From: Persicaria tinctoria
Taxonomy: Eukaryota; Streptophyta; Magnoliopsida; Caryophyllales; Polygonaceae
Direction of reading: 5' to 3'
DNA length: 64,000 bases
Assembly: GCA_037127255.1 (NCBI GenBank)
Contig: JBANSL010000003.1
Span: 18,169,314 to 18,233,313 of the forward strand
Shown here: piece by piece, positions 31,073 to 41,868 of the stretch
Position numbering within the stretch: position 1 is the stretch's first letter
Layout: the number at the start of each line of letters is the position of its first letter
The notes under the pieces: model-generated
The model's database searches: none
What the model was told of the DNA's origin: nothing
Seen by the model: the letters and a program-made list of their open reading frames with translations, nothing else
Translations under genes and position numbers: made by a program

Positions 31073-33918
31073 TCAGCTCCTGGGCTTCATAACAATGGTG
31101 GAGTGCTTCAATATATGCAAGCTGAACTGCCCTCCTTTCTCGCTAGTGTCGAGCTTGGCCTGGCCGGGCGGTGGCAGCAGCTCGAAGCACTGCACCAGCC
31201 TCCCCAGGACGATCCCCAGTATCGGCAGCGCCAGTATGATCCCCGGGCAGCTCCTCCTCCCGACGCCAAACGGCAAGTACCTGAAGTCATTCCCGTTGGC
31301 CTCCACCTTGGCCTCTTCCTCGAAGAACCGCTCCGGCCTGAACTCTTCGGGCCGGTCCCACAGGGCGGGGTTGTTGGCCAGCCACCAGGCGTTCACCAGG
31401 ACCTTGCTCTCGGCGGGGATGTCATAGCTGCCAAGCTTCGCGTCTTGGAGATTCATGTGGGGGACGAGGAGTGGGATCGGCATCCGGAGCCGCAGGGTTT
31501 CTTTGATTATGGCTTGGAGGTAGGGCAGGTTGACGAGGTCCGGCTCCGTGATCTTCGTGCCCTTGCCGATGACTTTGTCGAGCTCCGCTCGCAGCTTCGC
31601 TTGGATCTCCGGGTGGTTTACTAGCTCCGCGATCCCCCACTCGATCGACCATAGCGTTGTCTCGATAGCTGCATTTATGATTTAAGCCATCAGTCACGTT
31701 GATCGATCGATAAGGTAAATTTTATGTCGTTGTTGAAATGATAAGCCCAACATGTCAATTTTCTTAGAAGAAATTATGAGGTAAGTTGAGAAAAATAAGC
31801 CAAATTTTCAACATTATGGAAAATAACATCTATTATGTCAACTATGCAATGTGGTTGTGAATTGAATGAAAAACGGGTTAGGAGGCTCGTTGTCGTAATC
31901 GGAGATCGTATTCAAGGAGGAACCTAGCTGCTTTAGACTTGTTTAGTTCTATGTAAGACGTGAAATTATACACATCTCACATTAATAATACTTTAAGTCT
32001 TGTATATATAAGTCGGTGGGCTACTGGTTCCAATTTGGTGGTATGATGCTAATGTCAATTGCAAGTAGATTGGCGGTATGATGCTGTTGGGCCTATGGCC
32101 CATTTGGGTCCAGCCCAAGTGTGGCTCCATTTGTGATATAAAAGGCATGGATTGTCTTTTGTTTTGGTGATACAAGTGAAGCTCCAGGTTAGTGCCGTCG
32201 GTAGCAACTAGGGGAAAAGGAGAGAGAAAGGAGGGAGAAAGGAGAGAGAGGTAAGAAATTTGAGCGGGTGTTTCGTCTCTTGACTCGGTGATCCGTCTTC
32301 TTCCTTCTGCAAGTCAACAACGGGAGTTTGTTGATAGGTATTTTCTCCTCCTGGAAATCTAATCTGATTACAAGTGTTTAGCTAAGTTTTTGGAGAGGAA
32401 TCCTTTCTAGATCGGGTTGTATTTAGATTGGTGTTTTAGATCTCCATGTTTATTTGTCTCGGGTTGAGACTGGATTGTTAAACACTTGTATTGGCCTATT
32501 GATTAGTGGATTGGTTGCTCTGGTGGGCGGAAGGTGGGTTTTTTGATCCTCTGGTTGGAGAGAGTTTTTCCCACGTAAATCTTGTGTCAATATTTGTGCT
32601 TTTATCTGTGTTGTGGTTGCTTGGTAGTTTGGTTTCTGGATTTGGTTATTATCGGTTGGTCGTGGTTTGCTGGTTGATTGTTGTCGATTCTCTTATTACC
32701 CGAATTCGCTTCCGGGTGCGGCTGGAAAGTGGTTTCTAGCCCCAACAGATGCTAATGTAAATTGGAAGTAGATTGGCGGTATGATGCTAATGTAAATTGG
32801 AAGTAGATTGGCGGTATGATCCTAATGTCAATTGGAAGTAGATTGGCGGTATGATCAAGAAGAATATTGAAATGATCGAAGTAGATTGTTGATTTACCTG
32901 CAACATTGATGTTTTCGACGATGTAGAGAACGTTGTCTTCATTGATTTCCCCCTTTTGCTGCGCCTCCAACATGTGATCAATGGCACATTTCAGTTCCTT
33001 GTTGTTTGTTGGCTTTGTGCTTCCAAGTTTCCTGCAATACATATATGATGTCATATATATATATATATCAAGCATATGTGTTAATGTCTAATGTATGGTT
33101 ATGAATGTAAAAAAAAAATGAAAGATTGATTACTTCCTCTCGTCGACGAAGTAATCCTTGAAGATCTTCAATCGAGTCTCCTTAACTTCCTTGCAGATCT
33201 TCAGATAGCCTCTCAAGAACGGCCTCAAGATCGGGATGAAATCGCCATAGTTATACTCGAAGCTCTGAGCCAAGCGACTCCGCTCCCCATTCAGAGCTCT
33301 GAGCTGCTGAAACAACGGATCTTCCTCACTCTCGAATCTCCGATCGAACATAATCCGGTACAAATTGTTGTACATCATCAACTGCAATCGCCTCCGCAGC
33401 ACAGTCCCCGTCGTCGCCGCCTCGGGATTCGCCCTGACCTCCTCCACAACGGCCTCAATTTCGGCCTCCCAGCCGCGGCGGTACTGCTGGACGACCTTGT
33501 TGGTGAAGAACGGGACGGTCATGATGCGGCGCATCTTGCGCCAGTGGTCGCCGTAGACGGTGAAGACCATGTCCTGGCCCTCGCCGGTGAAGATGTCGAA
33601 GACGACGTTGCGTGTTCGCGAGCCGAACTCGACGCCCTGCGTGTGGAGCACCTCCTTGGCGAGCTCCGGCGACGAGACCACCACGAGGTTGCGCTGCCCC
33701 ATCCGGAGGAGGAAGATCTCGCCGTATTTCTTCGCCAAGCCGACGAGGTTGCGGTGGTTGAGGTCGTCGCCGACCTGCAGCCAGTTGCCGAAGATCGGCA
33801 CCGGGATCGGCCCCGGCGGCAGCTTGTACTTCTTTCCCCGTAGCTTCGAGACCACAATCGCCACCACGATCGCCGAGAAGAGGCCGTACAGCCCCTTCTG
33901 GAGCAGCACCAGATCCAT
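31073..33918 (-). CDS. C4H: trans-Cinnamate 4-hydroxylase (CYP73A)
   Basis: An ER-anchored cytochrome P450 that converts trans-cinnamate to p-coumarate, the second step of the phenylpropanoid pathway; it needs NADPH-P450 reductase. Minus-strand exons: 33918-33134, 33031-32898, 31668-31073, all GT-AG and in phase. The total is 504 aa; the family has about 505. An N-terminal membrane anchor ([14 protein letters not shown]) is followed by the proline hinge [20 protein letters not shown] is the I-helix oxygen-binding site, KETLR the ExxR motif, and PERFF the meander. The heme loop [10 protein letters not shown] places the ligand Cys at residue 447, the canonical C4H position. DERKKLGST and [19 protein letters not shown] are C4H hallmarks. 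All key residues are intact. Intron 2 is enlarged to 1229 bp by a minisatellite and a solo LTR. Confidence 0.97.
32045..32852. repeat. 35-bp minisatellite in C4H intron 2, split by a solo LTR
   Basis: The unit is GATGCTAATGTAAATTGG plus AAGTAGATTGGCGGTAT. Copies lie at 32045-32079, 32748-32782, 32783-32817 and 32818-32852, with a partial copy before 32045. Confidence 0.9.
32085..32747. mobile_element. Solo LTR (663 bp) in C4H intron 2
   Basis: It starts TGTTGGGCCTATGG and ends CTAGCCCCAACA, with 5-bp duplication GATGC on both sides (32080-32084, 32748-32752). A plus-strand TATA-like GATATAAAAGG lies near 32136. No internal region is present, so it arose by LTR-LTR recombination. It is antisense to C4H if the TATA marks its direction. 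Confidence 0.85.
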
Positions 33919-34200
33919 TTGAGCTCGAATTGAATTGAATTGAAATTGAAACTGAATTGGATCAATCTAGGGCTTCGGGGATTGAGTTGATTTGGTGTGT
34001 GAGGACTGAGGATCGTAATTTATAGGGGGAGAGTTCGAATTAGACGGAAAATAACGGTTTGGTGGGAAGGGCGGGAGAAAGGAGTAAAACGGGGTTAAGG
34101 GAGATGGAACGGCGTTAGGGAGAAGGAAGTAGGTGGGGGTGGGAGTTGGTGGGAGCTTCAAACTGACAATGATTTGATTAATAAAACAGTGATAAGCTAT
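33919..34200 (-). promoter_or_regulatory. C4H proximal promoter and 5' UTR
   Basis: The minus strand has CTATAAATTA at about 34018-34027, roughly 100 bp before the ATG, a good TATA box. Upstream are CACCAAACCGTTA (about 34050-34062), CACCAACTCCC and CCCCACCTACTT, which resemble the AC-element/MYB sites (ACCAACC, ACCTACC) of phenylpropanoid gene promoters. MYB control is inferred from these matches. Confidence 0.55.
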
Positions 34201-34313
34201 GAAATCTGTGGGTGTATGGTGGTCGGGTCAACAATGTTCTTCTTTCTCCTACCTTGTTTAATTTACATCAAACCATATACTGTGGGCTTGATGATCGACT
34301 AATTTATATCATA

Positions 34314-34566
34314 CTCCCTCCGTTAAGAAAAACATGTCGTTTTAGAAGTAAAATCTTGTTAAGAAAAACATGTCGTTTTAGGTATTTTGGTGTTCACTTT
34401 CCAAAATTACCCTTGTAATGATTAGAAATTTGTTAGTTGTAGTTTTCAATAAAGTGAAAAAGTAAAGTAATAATTAGGGGTATAAGTGTATTTTTGTTTG
34501 CTTTTATTTGCTTTCTTAAAACATGTGCAAATGTCTAAAACGACATGTTTTAATTAACGGAGGGAG
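34314..34566. mobile_element. Stowaway MITE, 253 bp
   Basis: CTCCCTCCGT...ACGGAGGGAG with TA on both sides. The left terminal segment TTAAGAAAAACATGTCGTTTTA is duplicated inside the element. It lies about 400 bp upstream of the C4H start. Confidence 0.9.
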
Positions 34567-34649
34567 TATATTTTTACCAAATTGGGTAACACTTGGTGTG
34601 TTTGATTCCACAATACATAATAATTACTTTAGTAATTGTTTGGTTACTA

Positions 34650-34902
34650 CTCCCTCCGTTCGGCAAAACTTGTCATTTTAACTCTCCACACAACTTTTAA
34701 TAAAACTAATAATTACACTTCTTTTTTACTAATTTACCCTCAATTATTACTCTACTTTTTACTTTATCAAAAACTACAACTCACAACACATCAATCAAAT
34801 CAAGGGCATTTTAGTAAAGTAGAAGCAAAAATACCTAAAATGACAAGTTTTTCCGAACAAAAACAAAACTCTAAAACGACAAGTTTTGCCGAACGGAGGG
34901 AG
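34650..34902. mobile_element. Stowaway MITE, 253 bp, second family
   Basis: CTCCCTCCGTTCGGCAAAAC...GTTTTGCCGAACGGAGGGAG with TA on both sides. The right terminal segment is duplicated inside (GACAAGTTTTTCCGAAC before GACAAGTTTTGCCGAAC). Confidence 0.9.
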
Positions 34903-34988
34903 TATATTATTTTATCTTGAATTTTACAATTTTTTTGTTATGCAATTAAACATAAAATCTTACATAAACCATTTGAGGAGGAACATTC

Positions 34989-36392
34989 ACCTTGACACCA
35001 TCTCAAATGCTCTCTTTCGAGGGTGGAAAACCCCTTTCTGAGCTGAAGAAAACAATGGTTCACCACCATTGACCACCTCCTCGGAGGCAAAAAAAAAACC
35101 TCTTCGGAGGTTAACAACCCCCTCTTCGGAGGCCTAAAACCACTCTTGTGGTTTGCTCCTCTCTTCTTGCGGACTCCTGATTCTGTTAACCCTAATTCGT
35201 TCTTCCCCATTCGAATTTTAGTCAATCCCCTAAATTGGCTTTGGGCTTTCGTAGATTCAGAGTTTTTGGCCTCGTTTCTACTTTTGCCTTGGTGATTTGG
35301 GGGCGTGACCTTCTTAGATCTAAAATCGTGTGCTCTGCGGCTTCATCTTCGGTAGCCACACCCTTCTCCCCGCCCTCGTCCTCTCCGGCCTTTTCTCCTA
35401 TACTCCAATCACGACCTCTTACTTCTGGCGTAGTGGTCGTCCTCCAAACCCAGGTGATGTTTATTGTTTTTCATCCCCATCTCGTGGTTTCTTCCCCACT
35501 GTGGCGGTCGTGTCTTGGCGGAGTTATTGGCTTGCATCTGGCTCTTACGGCCCGTCCTCACCTCCGTCGATTATTTTCCCCCTAGCATGCCTCTCCAATC
35601 TGATTCGGCCCTGTCGACCGTCGTTTTCGACTGGCGAGGTGGGCTGGTCCTTTGCTTCGTCGTTGACGGTTTCCCTCCCCGACGTCTTGCCACTTCACCC
35701 CTCCCGGGTGGTGGTCGCCGATCGCCGAGGTTGAGGCTTCGTCCTCTAGCTATTCCAACGATGTTTACAACTTTCGTCTTCTCCTATCATTGGGCCCGTA
35801 TGGCCCGATGACTAGGCCCGTTTCCTTTCCTTTGGGCCCAAGTAATTTTCTTGGGCCCAAAGTAGCGATAAAAAAAATTACACTCTAAAAAACCGGGCTA
35901 ATAAATAACTATTAATAATTATTTCCCGGTTTGGGTTAGTTTACCCTCCGTTTGGGTTTTTGGTGCGTTTTCGATTCAAGCGGTGTTGCTCTGTGGTTTG
36001 GGGGGATTGGCTTTTCTTCTTCGGTTGATGGGGTTATGGCTATTCGGAGTCGGGTTAGGCTGGGGTCATGGCAGTGTGTATCAAGGCGTCTTTTTTTCCC
36101 GGAATGCGGCGTCCTTGGAGGTTCGTCTTCACTGCCCACATGTGTTTCGTGTTGTACCGCTGGCCTGTGGTGTTGCCGTTGGTAGTGCTTGGCTTAGTTC
36201 GTTCGTCTACGTCCGCATCTCGTCCGATTTAGTAGGGCTTGTTTCTCTTTCTAGAGCTCTTGTACTTGTTTTTAGCACCGTCGTTGTATTTTGTCTCTTT
36301 TTGACGGTTTTCGTCTGCCGACTTGTCGGCCATCGAGGTTGAGGTTTGTCTGGCCTCGAATTATTTCCTAATCACCAAAAAAAATAAAAAAA
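34989..36392 (+). mobile_element. Non-autonomous poly(A) retroposon, copy 2
   Basis: A 16-bp duplication TTGAGGAGGAACATTC (34973-34988, 36393-36408) flanks a 1404-bp insert that ends CCTAATCACC plus an A-rich tail. The 5' 170 bp is a hairpin cluster: CAATGG-TTCACCA-CCATTG (35053-35071), AACCTCTTCGGAGGTT (35097-35112), CCTCTTCGGAGG (35121-35132), ACCACTCTTGTGGT (35139-35152). The 3' end has GCCGACTTGTCGGC and CTGGCCTCGAATTATTTCC, as in copy 1. No RT is encoded. The open frames of 70-130 codons show no known domain. Confidence 0.85.
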
Positions 36393-36408
36393 TTGAGGAG
36401 GAACATTC

Positions 36409-37185
36409 GATTTTTTGATGTTTAGTGTCCTAGGTTGTATGTAAAGTTATGTCGTATCTTTCAAAAGGTTCAGACCTCAAACTTCTAAATTTTTCGAATG
36501 ATATGACATTGTATGGAGACCATTGGAGGAGGTGTATTCAGACTGATGATGTTTATAGATTTGGGATGTGGTGTTGAATTGTGTCCTTTTGTCTCCGCTT
36601 CTTTTCTGTTTCTTTACTAACTTTTTTGCCCTTCTGTGTGGCCTGCTACCATGTGATTTAGGTGTCTTGTTGTTCTAGATTTATTGGAAACACTCTCCCG
36701 ACTTATTTTATAAACGAGTACGTACATCCCGATTTTCCAAACTCTGCTTAATTATGGGATATATTGGGTTATTGTTGTTGTGGTCGCCGTCGTACATATA
36801 TTTAGATAAATCAGACGGAATTCAGCATCACCAAAAAAAAGGGAATATGGCTTTAATCTCTTCACATATAAAGTTAAACATGAAAAAAAAACTCCTTTGG
36901 AGATGGAGAACGCGCCTCATCACGCGCCCCCTTTCTCTCCTGTCAAAAGCTTCTCTCTAACCCTCGTTAATGTGATCTCTTCACCCAAATCACCTTATGG
37001 TGCCTCTTTCTGGCCTTATCTCTCCGGGATTCGGTCTATGTTTCCCTTTCTTCCTGAAATCGGGTTCCAATTTGGGGCAAATCATGGTCCTCACAACGAA
37101 TTGCTGGACGGTCGGCTTAGGGTTGATTTCACCGCCTTCCTTAGCCCCAAAATCCAAAAATTTCCAAAAAAGAAAGCGTTTCTGC
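36409..37185. other. No gene seen
   Basis: Unique-looking sequence between the retroposon and the Mutator-like element. Short frames only. Confidence 0.35.
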
Positions 37186-37203
37186 TATATACACCGCAAA
37201 TCC

Positions 37204-37352
37204 CCACGTCCTTAAAGACGTGCATGCACGTCCTTGAAGACGTACTTGCACGTCCTTAACGACGTGCAAGGGGGTCTACAACCACCCGAGACCGGACGTG
37301 CTGCACGTCCTTAAGGACGTGCTGCACGTCCTTAAGGACGTGCAAGCTCGTC
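37204..37352. repeat. Palindrome array at the left end of the FAR1-OTU MULE
   Basis: About five units of the type GCACGTCCTTAAGGACGTGC, two of them perfect (about 37303-37343). Others have changed centres, e.g. CACGTCCTTAAAGACGTG and GCACGTCCTTAACGACGTGC. The same units lie near 50085-50140 and 53340-53418. Confidence 0.85.
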
Positions 37353-37390
37353 CCCTAAAATCAAAGCCGACGTGCTTCGTCGTTCCCAAT

Positions 37391-37406
37391 TCCATCCAAA
37401 TCCAGA

Positions 37407-37467
<61 letters not shown>

Positions 37468-37511
37468 TTGCCGGAGAGAGAGAGCGCTTGCCGGAGAGAG
37501 AGAGAGGTTGC

Positions 37512-37560
<49 letters not shown>
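37391..37560. repeat. (GA)n microsatellite with Gly-codon-rich tail
   Basis: Two long GA tracts (37400-37464, 37515-37557) are followed by a GGTGGTGG-rich stretch to 37850. Open frames here (Arg-Glu or His/Pro repeats) are products of low complexity. An ATG at 37557 opens a Gly-rich frame that ends at a GT donor near 37900; this could be a first exon, but nothing confirms it. Confidence 0.8.
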
Positions 37561-37562
<2 letters not shown>

Positions 37563-38675
37563 CCGGAGAGAGATGTGGCGGTGGAGTTGGCGGTGTTGAT
37601 GGAGGAGACGACGGAGGTGGTGGAGCCAGTGGCTGAGGAGGGTGGTGGTGGGGGTGGAGCACTGGGGGAGGCAGTGGCAGTGGTGGTGGAGCCTGTGGCC
37701 GGGGGTGGTGGTGGTGACGGGGGTGGTGGTGGGGCGGCGCTCCTGGAGGTTGAGGAGGGTGGTGGTGGTGATGGTGGAGCAGCAGAGGCGGCAGCGTCCG
37801 GTGGTGGTGGTGGTGGTGATGGCGGCGGAGTGGCGGAGGTGGACCTATTACCACCGTGGAAGCGGTGGACTATGGAGGTTTCGCCGGTCCCGACCCCACC
37901 GGTATGTTCTTTGATTTATTTATTTTGTTTGATTTATTTTTATAGTTTTATAATATAGTTTAGATTTTAATATAGTATTATAATATAATTTGATAGATTA
38001 TAATTAGTTTTAGTATATAGTTTGATAGATGCCAAATAGAAACACTACTTTAATGGGAAAAACGAGAAATCAAGAAAAAAACTCTCTCCGGAATGAAGGA
38101 AGAACCCTGTATCTACAATGGCCGATTCTTATGCGGCGCTACCAAACCTTTCTGGGTGGCCGCCTATGGCTTCCTCGGAAAGCTGCATCTCCGGCGGTCT
38201 GCCCCCCTCCGGCCCCGTGTAGGCTCTCATGGGATTTCCTCTCTGAATAAAAAATTTGGGATTTCATCTAGGGATTGTGGAATTCTCCTGTTCCCCCTCC
38301 CAAAACCGCCCCTCTCTAATGGTTTATCTACCAAACTCCCCCTAAAGTGTTGTCATACTAGGGTTTTTAGTCCCTCTTCTGTGGGGTATGCCGCCGTAAA
38401 ACCCCCCCCCCATGGCCTGGTCCCATCTTCTCTTTGCACTGTAGGAGTCCTGTTACCCTCATATGGGTGGATTCGTGTATTCAGATTTGGATTGTGCTCA
38501 TGATTACAATGATCGGCTTGATCCTTCTGTCCTCAGCTTGGGCCTGTACGGTGTGGGGAGATTGTGCCTATATAAGTGGTGCGGGGGCTGGCTACTTCCT
38601 CTTCCTCTCCTCTCTCTCTTTCTTCTCCGCTCTCCTTTTTCTGGCTACTTTCTCTGCTCTTCCAAGCGGTCCTCC

Positions 38676-40310
38676 ATGGATAGTGCTCCTCCGTTGGAAA
38701 TCAGCAAAGGTAAGTCCCCTATGGGGGTCGAAAACTCCAATTCTTCTCAAAACAATACCCTTTTGGGTGCAAATCCTCTTCATGAGGCCACAAATCCTCT
38801 TTATGAGGCCACACATCCTGCTGATGCTACCACTGTAACAGGTGCTTGTAGCCATCAAAAGGTTGGGAAAAAGCAAAGCAAAGCTCCGAATATGGAAAAA
38901 CTCAAGGGTGTGCTTACTGGTGTTCAGGCAAATATCAAAAATTTAAGCCTAACCTCTGTTTATGCTACGATTATCGGTGACCCAGTCTCCATCAAGACTA
39001 TAAGGAAGAAAATATTCTTCGACTGGAAGTTTCTTAATGGTGGATTCCAAATTATCCCCATGAAGAACAACTGGATGGAGATCAGGTTTGATCTCGAGGA
39101 GGACTGCCAGAAGGTTTGGAAGGGGAGGCTGTACCATGTGGCTAAGTAACTCATGCAAATTAGGCCGTGGAGGCTCGATTTCGATCCTCTTACGGAGCCT
39201 CTCACGGTGATAGACATTTGGATTCGCATTCCCGGCCTTCCGGTGAAGTACGTGAGCAACCAAGTTCTTAAGGATCTGGTAGAGGGCAACAGAATTGGAG
39301 AAGTGATAAGGGTCGATGCTTTCGGTAAAAATGGTGCGCGCTACCGTTATCCGAGGATCTGCGCCTCGGTGAATATCACCAAACTCAAGGAGATGAAAGT
39401 GAGGGTACTCAACGAGGCAGGCTCTCTCGAAGAATACCCGGTCTGGCTGTATGATCTATCTGATGGGTGTGCGTGCTGTGGCCTCTCAGACCACCTCTTT
39501 GAGGATTGCCCCCAGCGCATCTTGGCCCCGGCTCCTCATGCTGCTGATCCTATTCCTCCAATGGAAGGTAACATTGATGCTACAATCAGCACCCCCGCCT
39601 CCTCAGAAGCCGGTGGCTGGAAGCAGGTGGCTTCTAAGAAGAAGGCTCCGCCGCCTTCTTTCGGTCACTCTAAAGCATCACTCTTGGCTCTGTTCGGCGT
39701 CAATGCGGAGGAGCCCGCCGACTCGTCCACATCTAATTCATCCAACAACGTGTCGGTCAGTGAGTATGTTGTGTCTCCTCCACCCGGTACGGTCCCTCTG
39801 GCCGCGGCACCTGCTCCTTCCCTGGCACCTCTAACCACATCCCAGAATCTGTCTGAGTCTGCTCACCTGCCAATTCCGAAGGATAACACCCTCTCAGTCT
39901 CAGAGGCCTACATCTCTCCGGCTTTCGAACCTGCACTCTCCGACTCTGCATTTGATGAAGCCTTCGACATCGACATTGTTGATTATGAGGAGGATCACCT
40001 CTCAGCAGCCGCTGGTGCAGCAATTACCGCATCCTTCACTGATGAAGCCATCGACATGATGTTTCTTGACTTCTCCACCTCTGCCGAGGTCCCTCTAGCT
40101 AATCTCGGAATCCAGATTCACGACGATACCCAGGCCGACCCTATGTTGGAGGATAATCTCTCGCCGACGGCTACTCCGACCCACCTGATGGTGCCGCCAG
40201 TGGCATCTGTTTCTAAGTCTGGATCAAGCAAGAGGAAGTTGTGCTTCGACGACAACGACACTGCCTGCTCGGATATGGCTGCAGGTAGTTCAAAACGTCT
40301 CCATGGTTAA
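38676..40310 (+). pseudogene. L1 ORF1 (DUF4283 and CCHC zinc knuckle), one premature stop
   Basis: An RNA-binding chaperone-like ORF1 protein. From ATG 38676 the frame runs to a TAA at 39147-39149, then continues in the same frame to 40310, so a single nonsense change splits a protein of about 544 codons. The N-terminus has two units NPLHEAT/NPLYEAT encoded by CCTC-TTCAT-GAGG hairpins. DUF4283 spans the stop (YATIIGDPVSIKTIRKKIFF, MEIRFDLEEDCQKVW, then QIRPWRLDFDP and WIRIPGLPVKY). A CCHC knuckle CACCGLSDHLFEDC follows near 39465-39510, and a long Ser/Ala/Pro-rich tail ends SSKRLHG. An upstream in-frame extension to 38463 is open but lacks support. Confidence 0.9.
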
Positions 40311-41868
40311 GTACTCTAGTGTTTTGGTTGTTCTTGGCCCCTTTTGCCGTGTTTGGGTCTTGAACAGTAGTTTGATGAATTTACCACCATTTTGCCTATA
40401 TTCTAATTATCCATGGAGTGGATTAGGGGGGTTAAGGTCTCATTCTAATGTTGGTGGTAAACTCATGATCCTTAATGGCTCATCTAGGACGATTGTTATT
40501 TGTTGCTTTCCACTCTGTTTGTACTCGACTCCTTTCGCCTTTATGGCTGTTCTAGGGCGGTTGTGGACTTCTCTTGATGGCTTTCCTTGTAAAATATGCC
40601 AATGTATGCTAATTATGGTTGCGGGTATATGGCTTTCATTTCAGTTATCTACGTTTCCTCGGTTGGGTCGTTTTCTGTCGGAATTAAAATCAAAATACTT
40701 CTATATTAAAATCATATCATCTTATACTGCCGTATCACAATCCCTCGGCTGCACATTAACATTGTCAACCAGTTCCTCATGCGTGGGTCTTAGACTAGAG
40801 GGGATTGTTCCTCTTTCGAAGGTGATGCGTCTCTGCGCCCACAGGCAAATCCCAGCCAAAACGAACTTGGCTTTCAGCACACTGGAGTGGCTTTGGTCAG
40901 TTGCTTGCAATCATCCCTTATTCCCCGTGTCCTCATACCACACCCTTCGATCTTACTGGATGCTTTCGGTACGGTTTGGTGGTGCCATGGGGTCCCAACT
41001 CTTCATAACTCTATCAATATGCTTACCCTTTGTCTTGTGCTGCCTCACGAGACATGCTATCCCCTTCGCTTGCACAGGGCATCCCTCGTGCAACATACTC
41101 CCGATTCCACGGGTCCATTATACTTCGTATCGATCTGTGGCATGGGTTTTCAAGCGTTGTTTGGTGTGGCCATGGATTGGTGTGTGTAAATATATTATAT
41201 ACGCTCTCCATTGGTCTTGTTTTCACTTTGCAATGCACATTAACTTGTGGAACTTAGCTTTCTCTTTTGTTGATGATGATATACTCACACGGGAAGTATC
41301 CCTGTGTTTATCATTATCTCTTGGATATAGAATCCAAATTATAAGATTTAGGCCCATCTCTACTCCATTGTTATTTGACATGGATATCCTTACTCCTCCC
41401 TATAGTATATGTTATAGACTACATGAGTTTGTTAAGATTTGGTGCTATAGGGGTGGTGTGCTCATGATTAAATTTTTTATATACCGCCTTGGCTGTGTGA
41501 TTTTATTTTCTTTGGCAAAACCTTTGTTGCTAGGCAGAGACATAATTAAAGTATTCAAAAATAATTCCATGCCTAATCGTTTAAAAAACTCATATAACAA
41601 ATATTATGTTACTAAATTGCCTTATCAAACAATTTTTGGGGTCAGGTTCTCTCAAACGATGGCATGTGACATTGAGTGTAATCTCTGGTCAAGTATATCA
41701 CAGAGTAACTCGATGTTGCTCATTAATTCCGCTAATTGGTTGCACTCAACACGCTTATCTATTCAAAAACTGAGTCACGAATATAACATTTTACAAACCC
41801 AAAACAAACAACCGGCTGGTATGAGGAATTTTACCTGGTCTCCTCATATCCCAATTAGTGATTCATGA
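40303..41868 (+). CDS. 521-codon open frame between L1 ORF1 and ORF2, unknown function
   Basis: This frame starts at an ATG within the ORF1 end (overlap ATGGTTAA, 40303-40310) and stops at the ORF2 start (overlap ATGA, 41865-41868). It is +1 relative to ORF1 and ORF2. No stop occurs in 1.56 kb, while the other five frames reach at most about 100 codons here. The predicted protein is rich in Leu, Ser, Cys, Phe and Ile, with hydrophobic stretches near residues 63-84 and 233-248, and a more polar, Asn/Ser/Tyr-rich C-terminal third. I recognise no domain. The alternative is a long non-coding inter-ORF spacer that is stop-poor because its first kilobase is T-rich and A-poor; the A-richer last 500 bp, still open, speak against that. 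Confidence 0.5.
   Translation: MVKYSSVLVVLGPFCRVWVLNSSLMNLPPFCLYSNYPWSGLGGLRSHSNVGGKLMILNGSSRTIVICCFPLCLYSTPFAFMAVLGRLWTSLDGFPCKICQCMLIMVAGIWLSFQLSTFPRLGRFLSELKSKYFYIKIISSYTAVSQSLGCTLTLSTSSSCVGLRLEGIVPLSKVMRLCAHRQIPAKTNLAFSTLEWLWSVACNHPLFPVSSYHTLRSYWMLSVRFGGAMGSQLFITLSICLPFVLCCLTRHAIPFACTGHPSCNILPIPRVHYTSYRSVAWVFKRCLVWPWIGVCKYIIYALHWSCFHFAMHINLWNLAFSFVDDDILTREVSLCLSLSLGYRIQIIRFRPISTPLLFDMDILTPPYSICYRLHEFVKIWCYRGGVLMIKFFIYRLGCVILFSLAKPLLLGRDIIKVFKNNSMPNRLKNSYNKYYVTKLPYQTIFGVRFSQTMACDIECNLWSSISQSNSMLLINSANWLHSTRLSIQKLSHEYNILQTQNKQPAGMRNFTWSPHIPISDS

Noticed and set aside
37276..37958. Long open frames on both strands rich in Arg-Glu, His-Pro or Gly.
   Set aside because: They are translations of (GA)n and GGTGGT simple repeats and have no support as genes.
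38463..38675. Upstream in-frame extension of L1 ORF1.
   Set aside because: The sequence before ATG 38676 is pyrimidine-rich leader-like, and its translation has no resemblance to ORF1 proteins.
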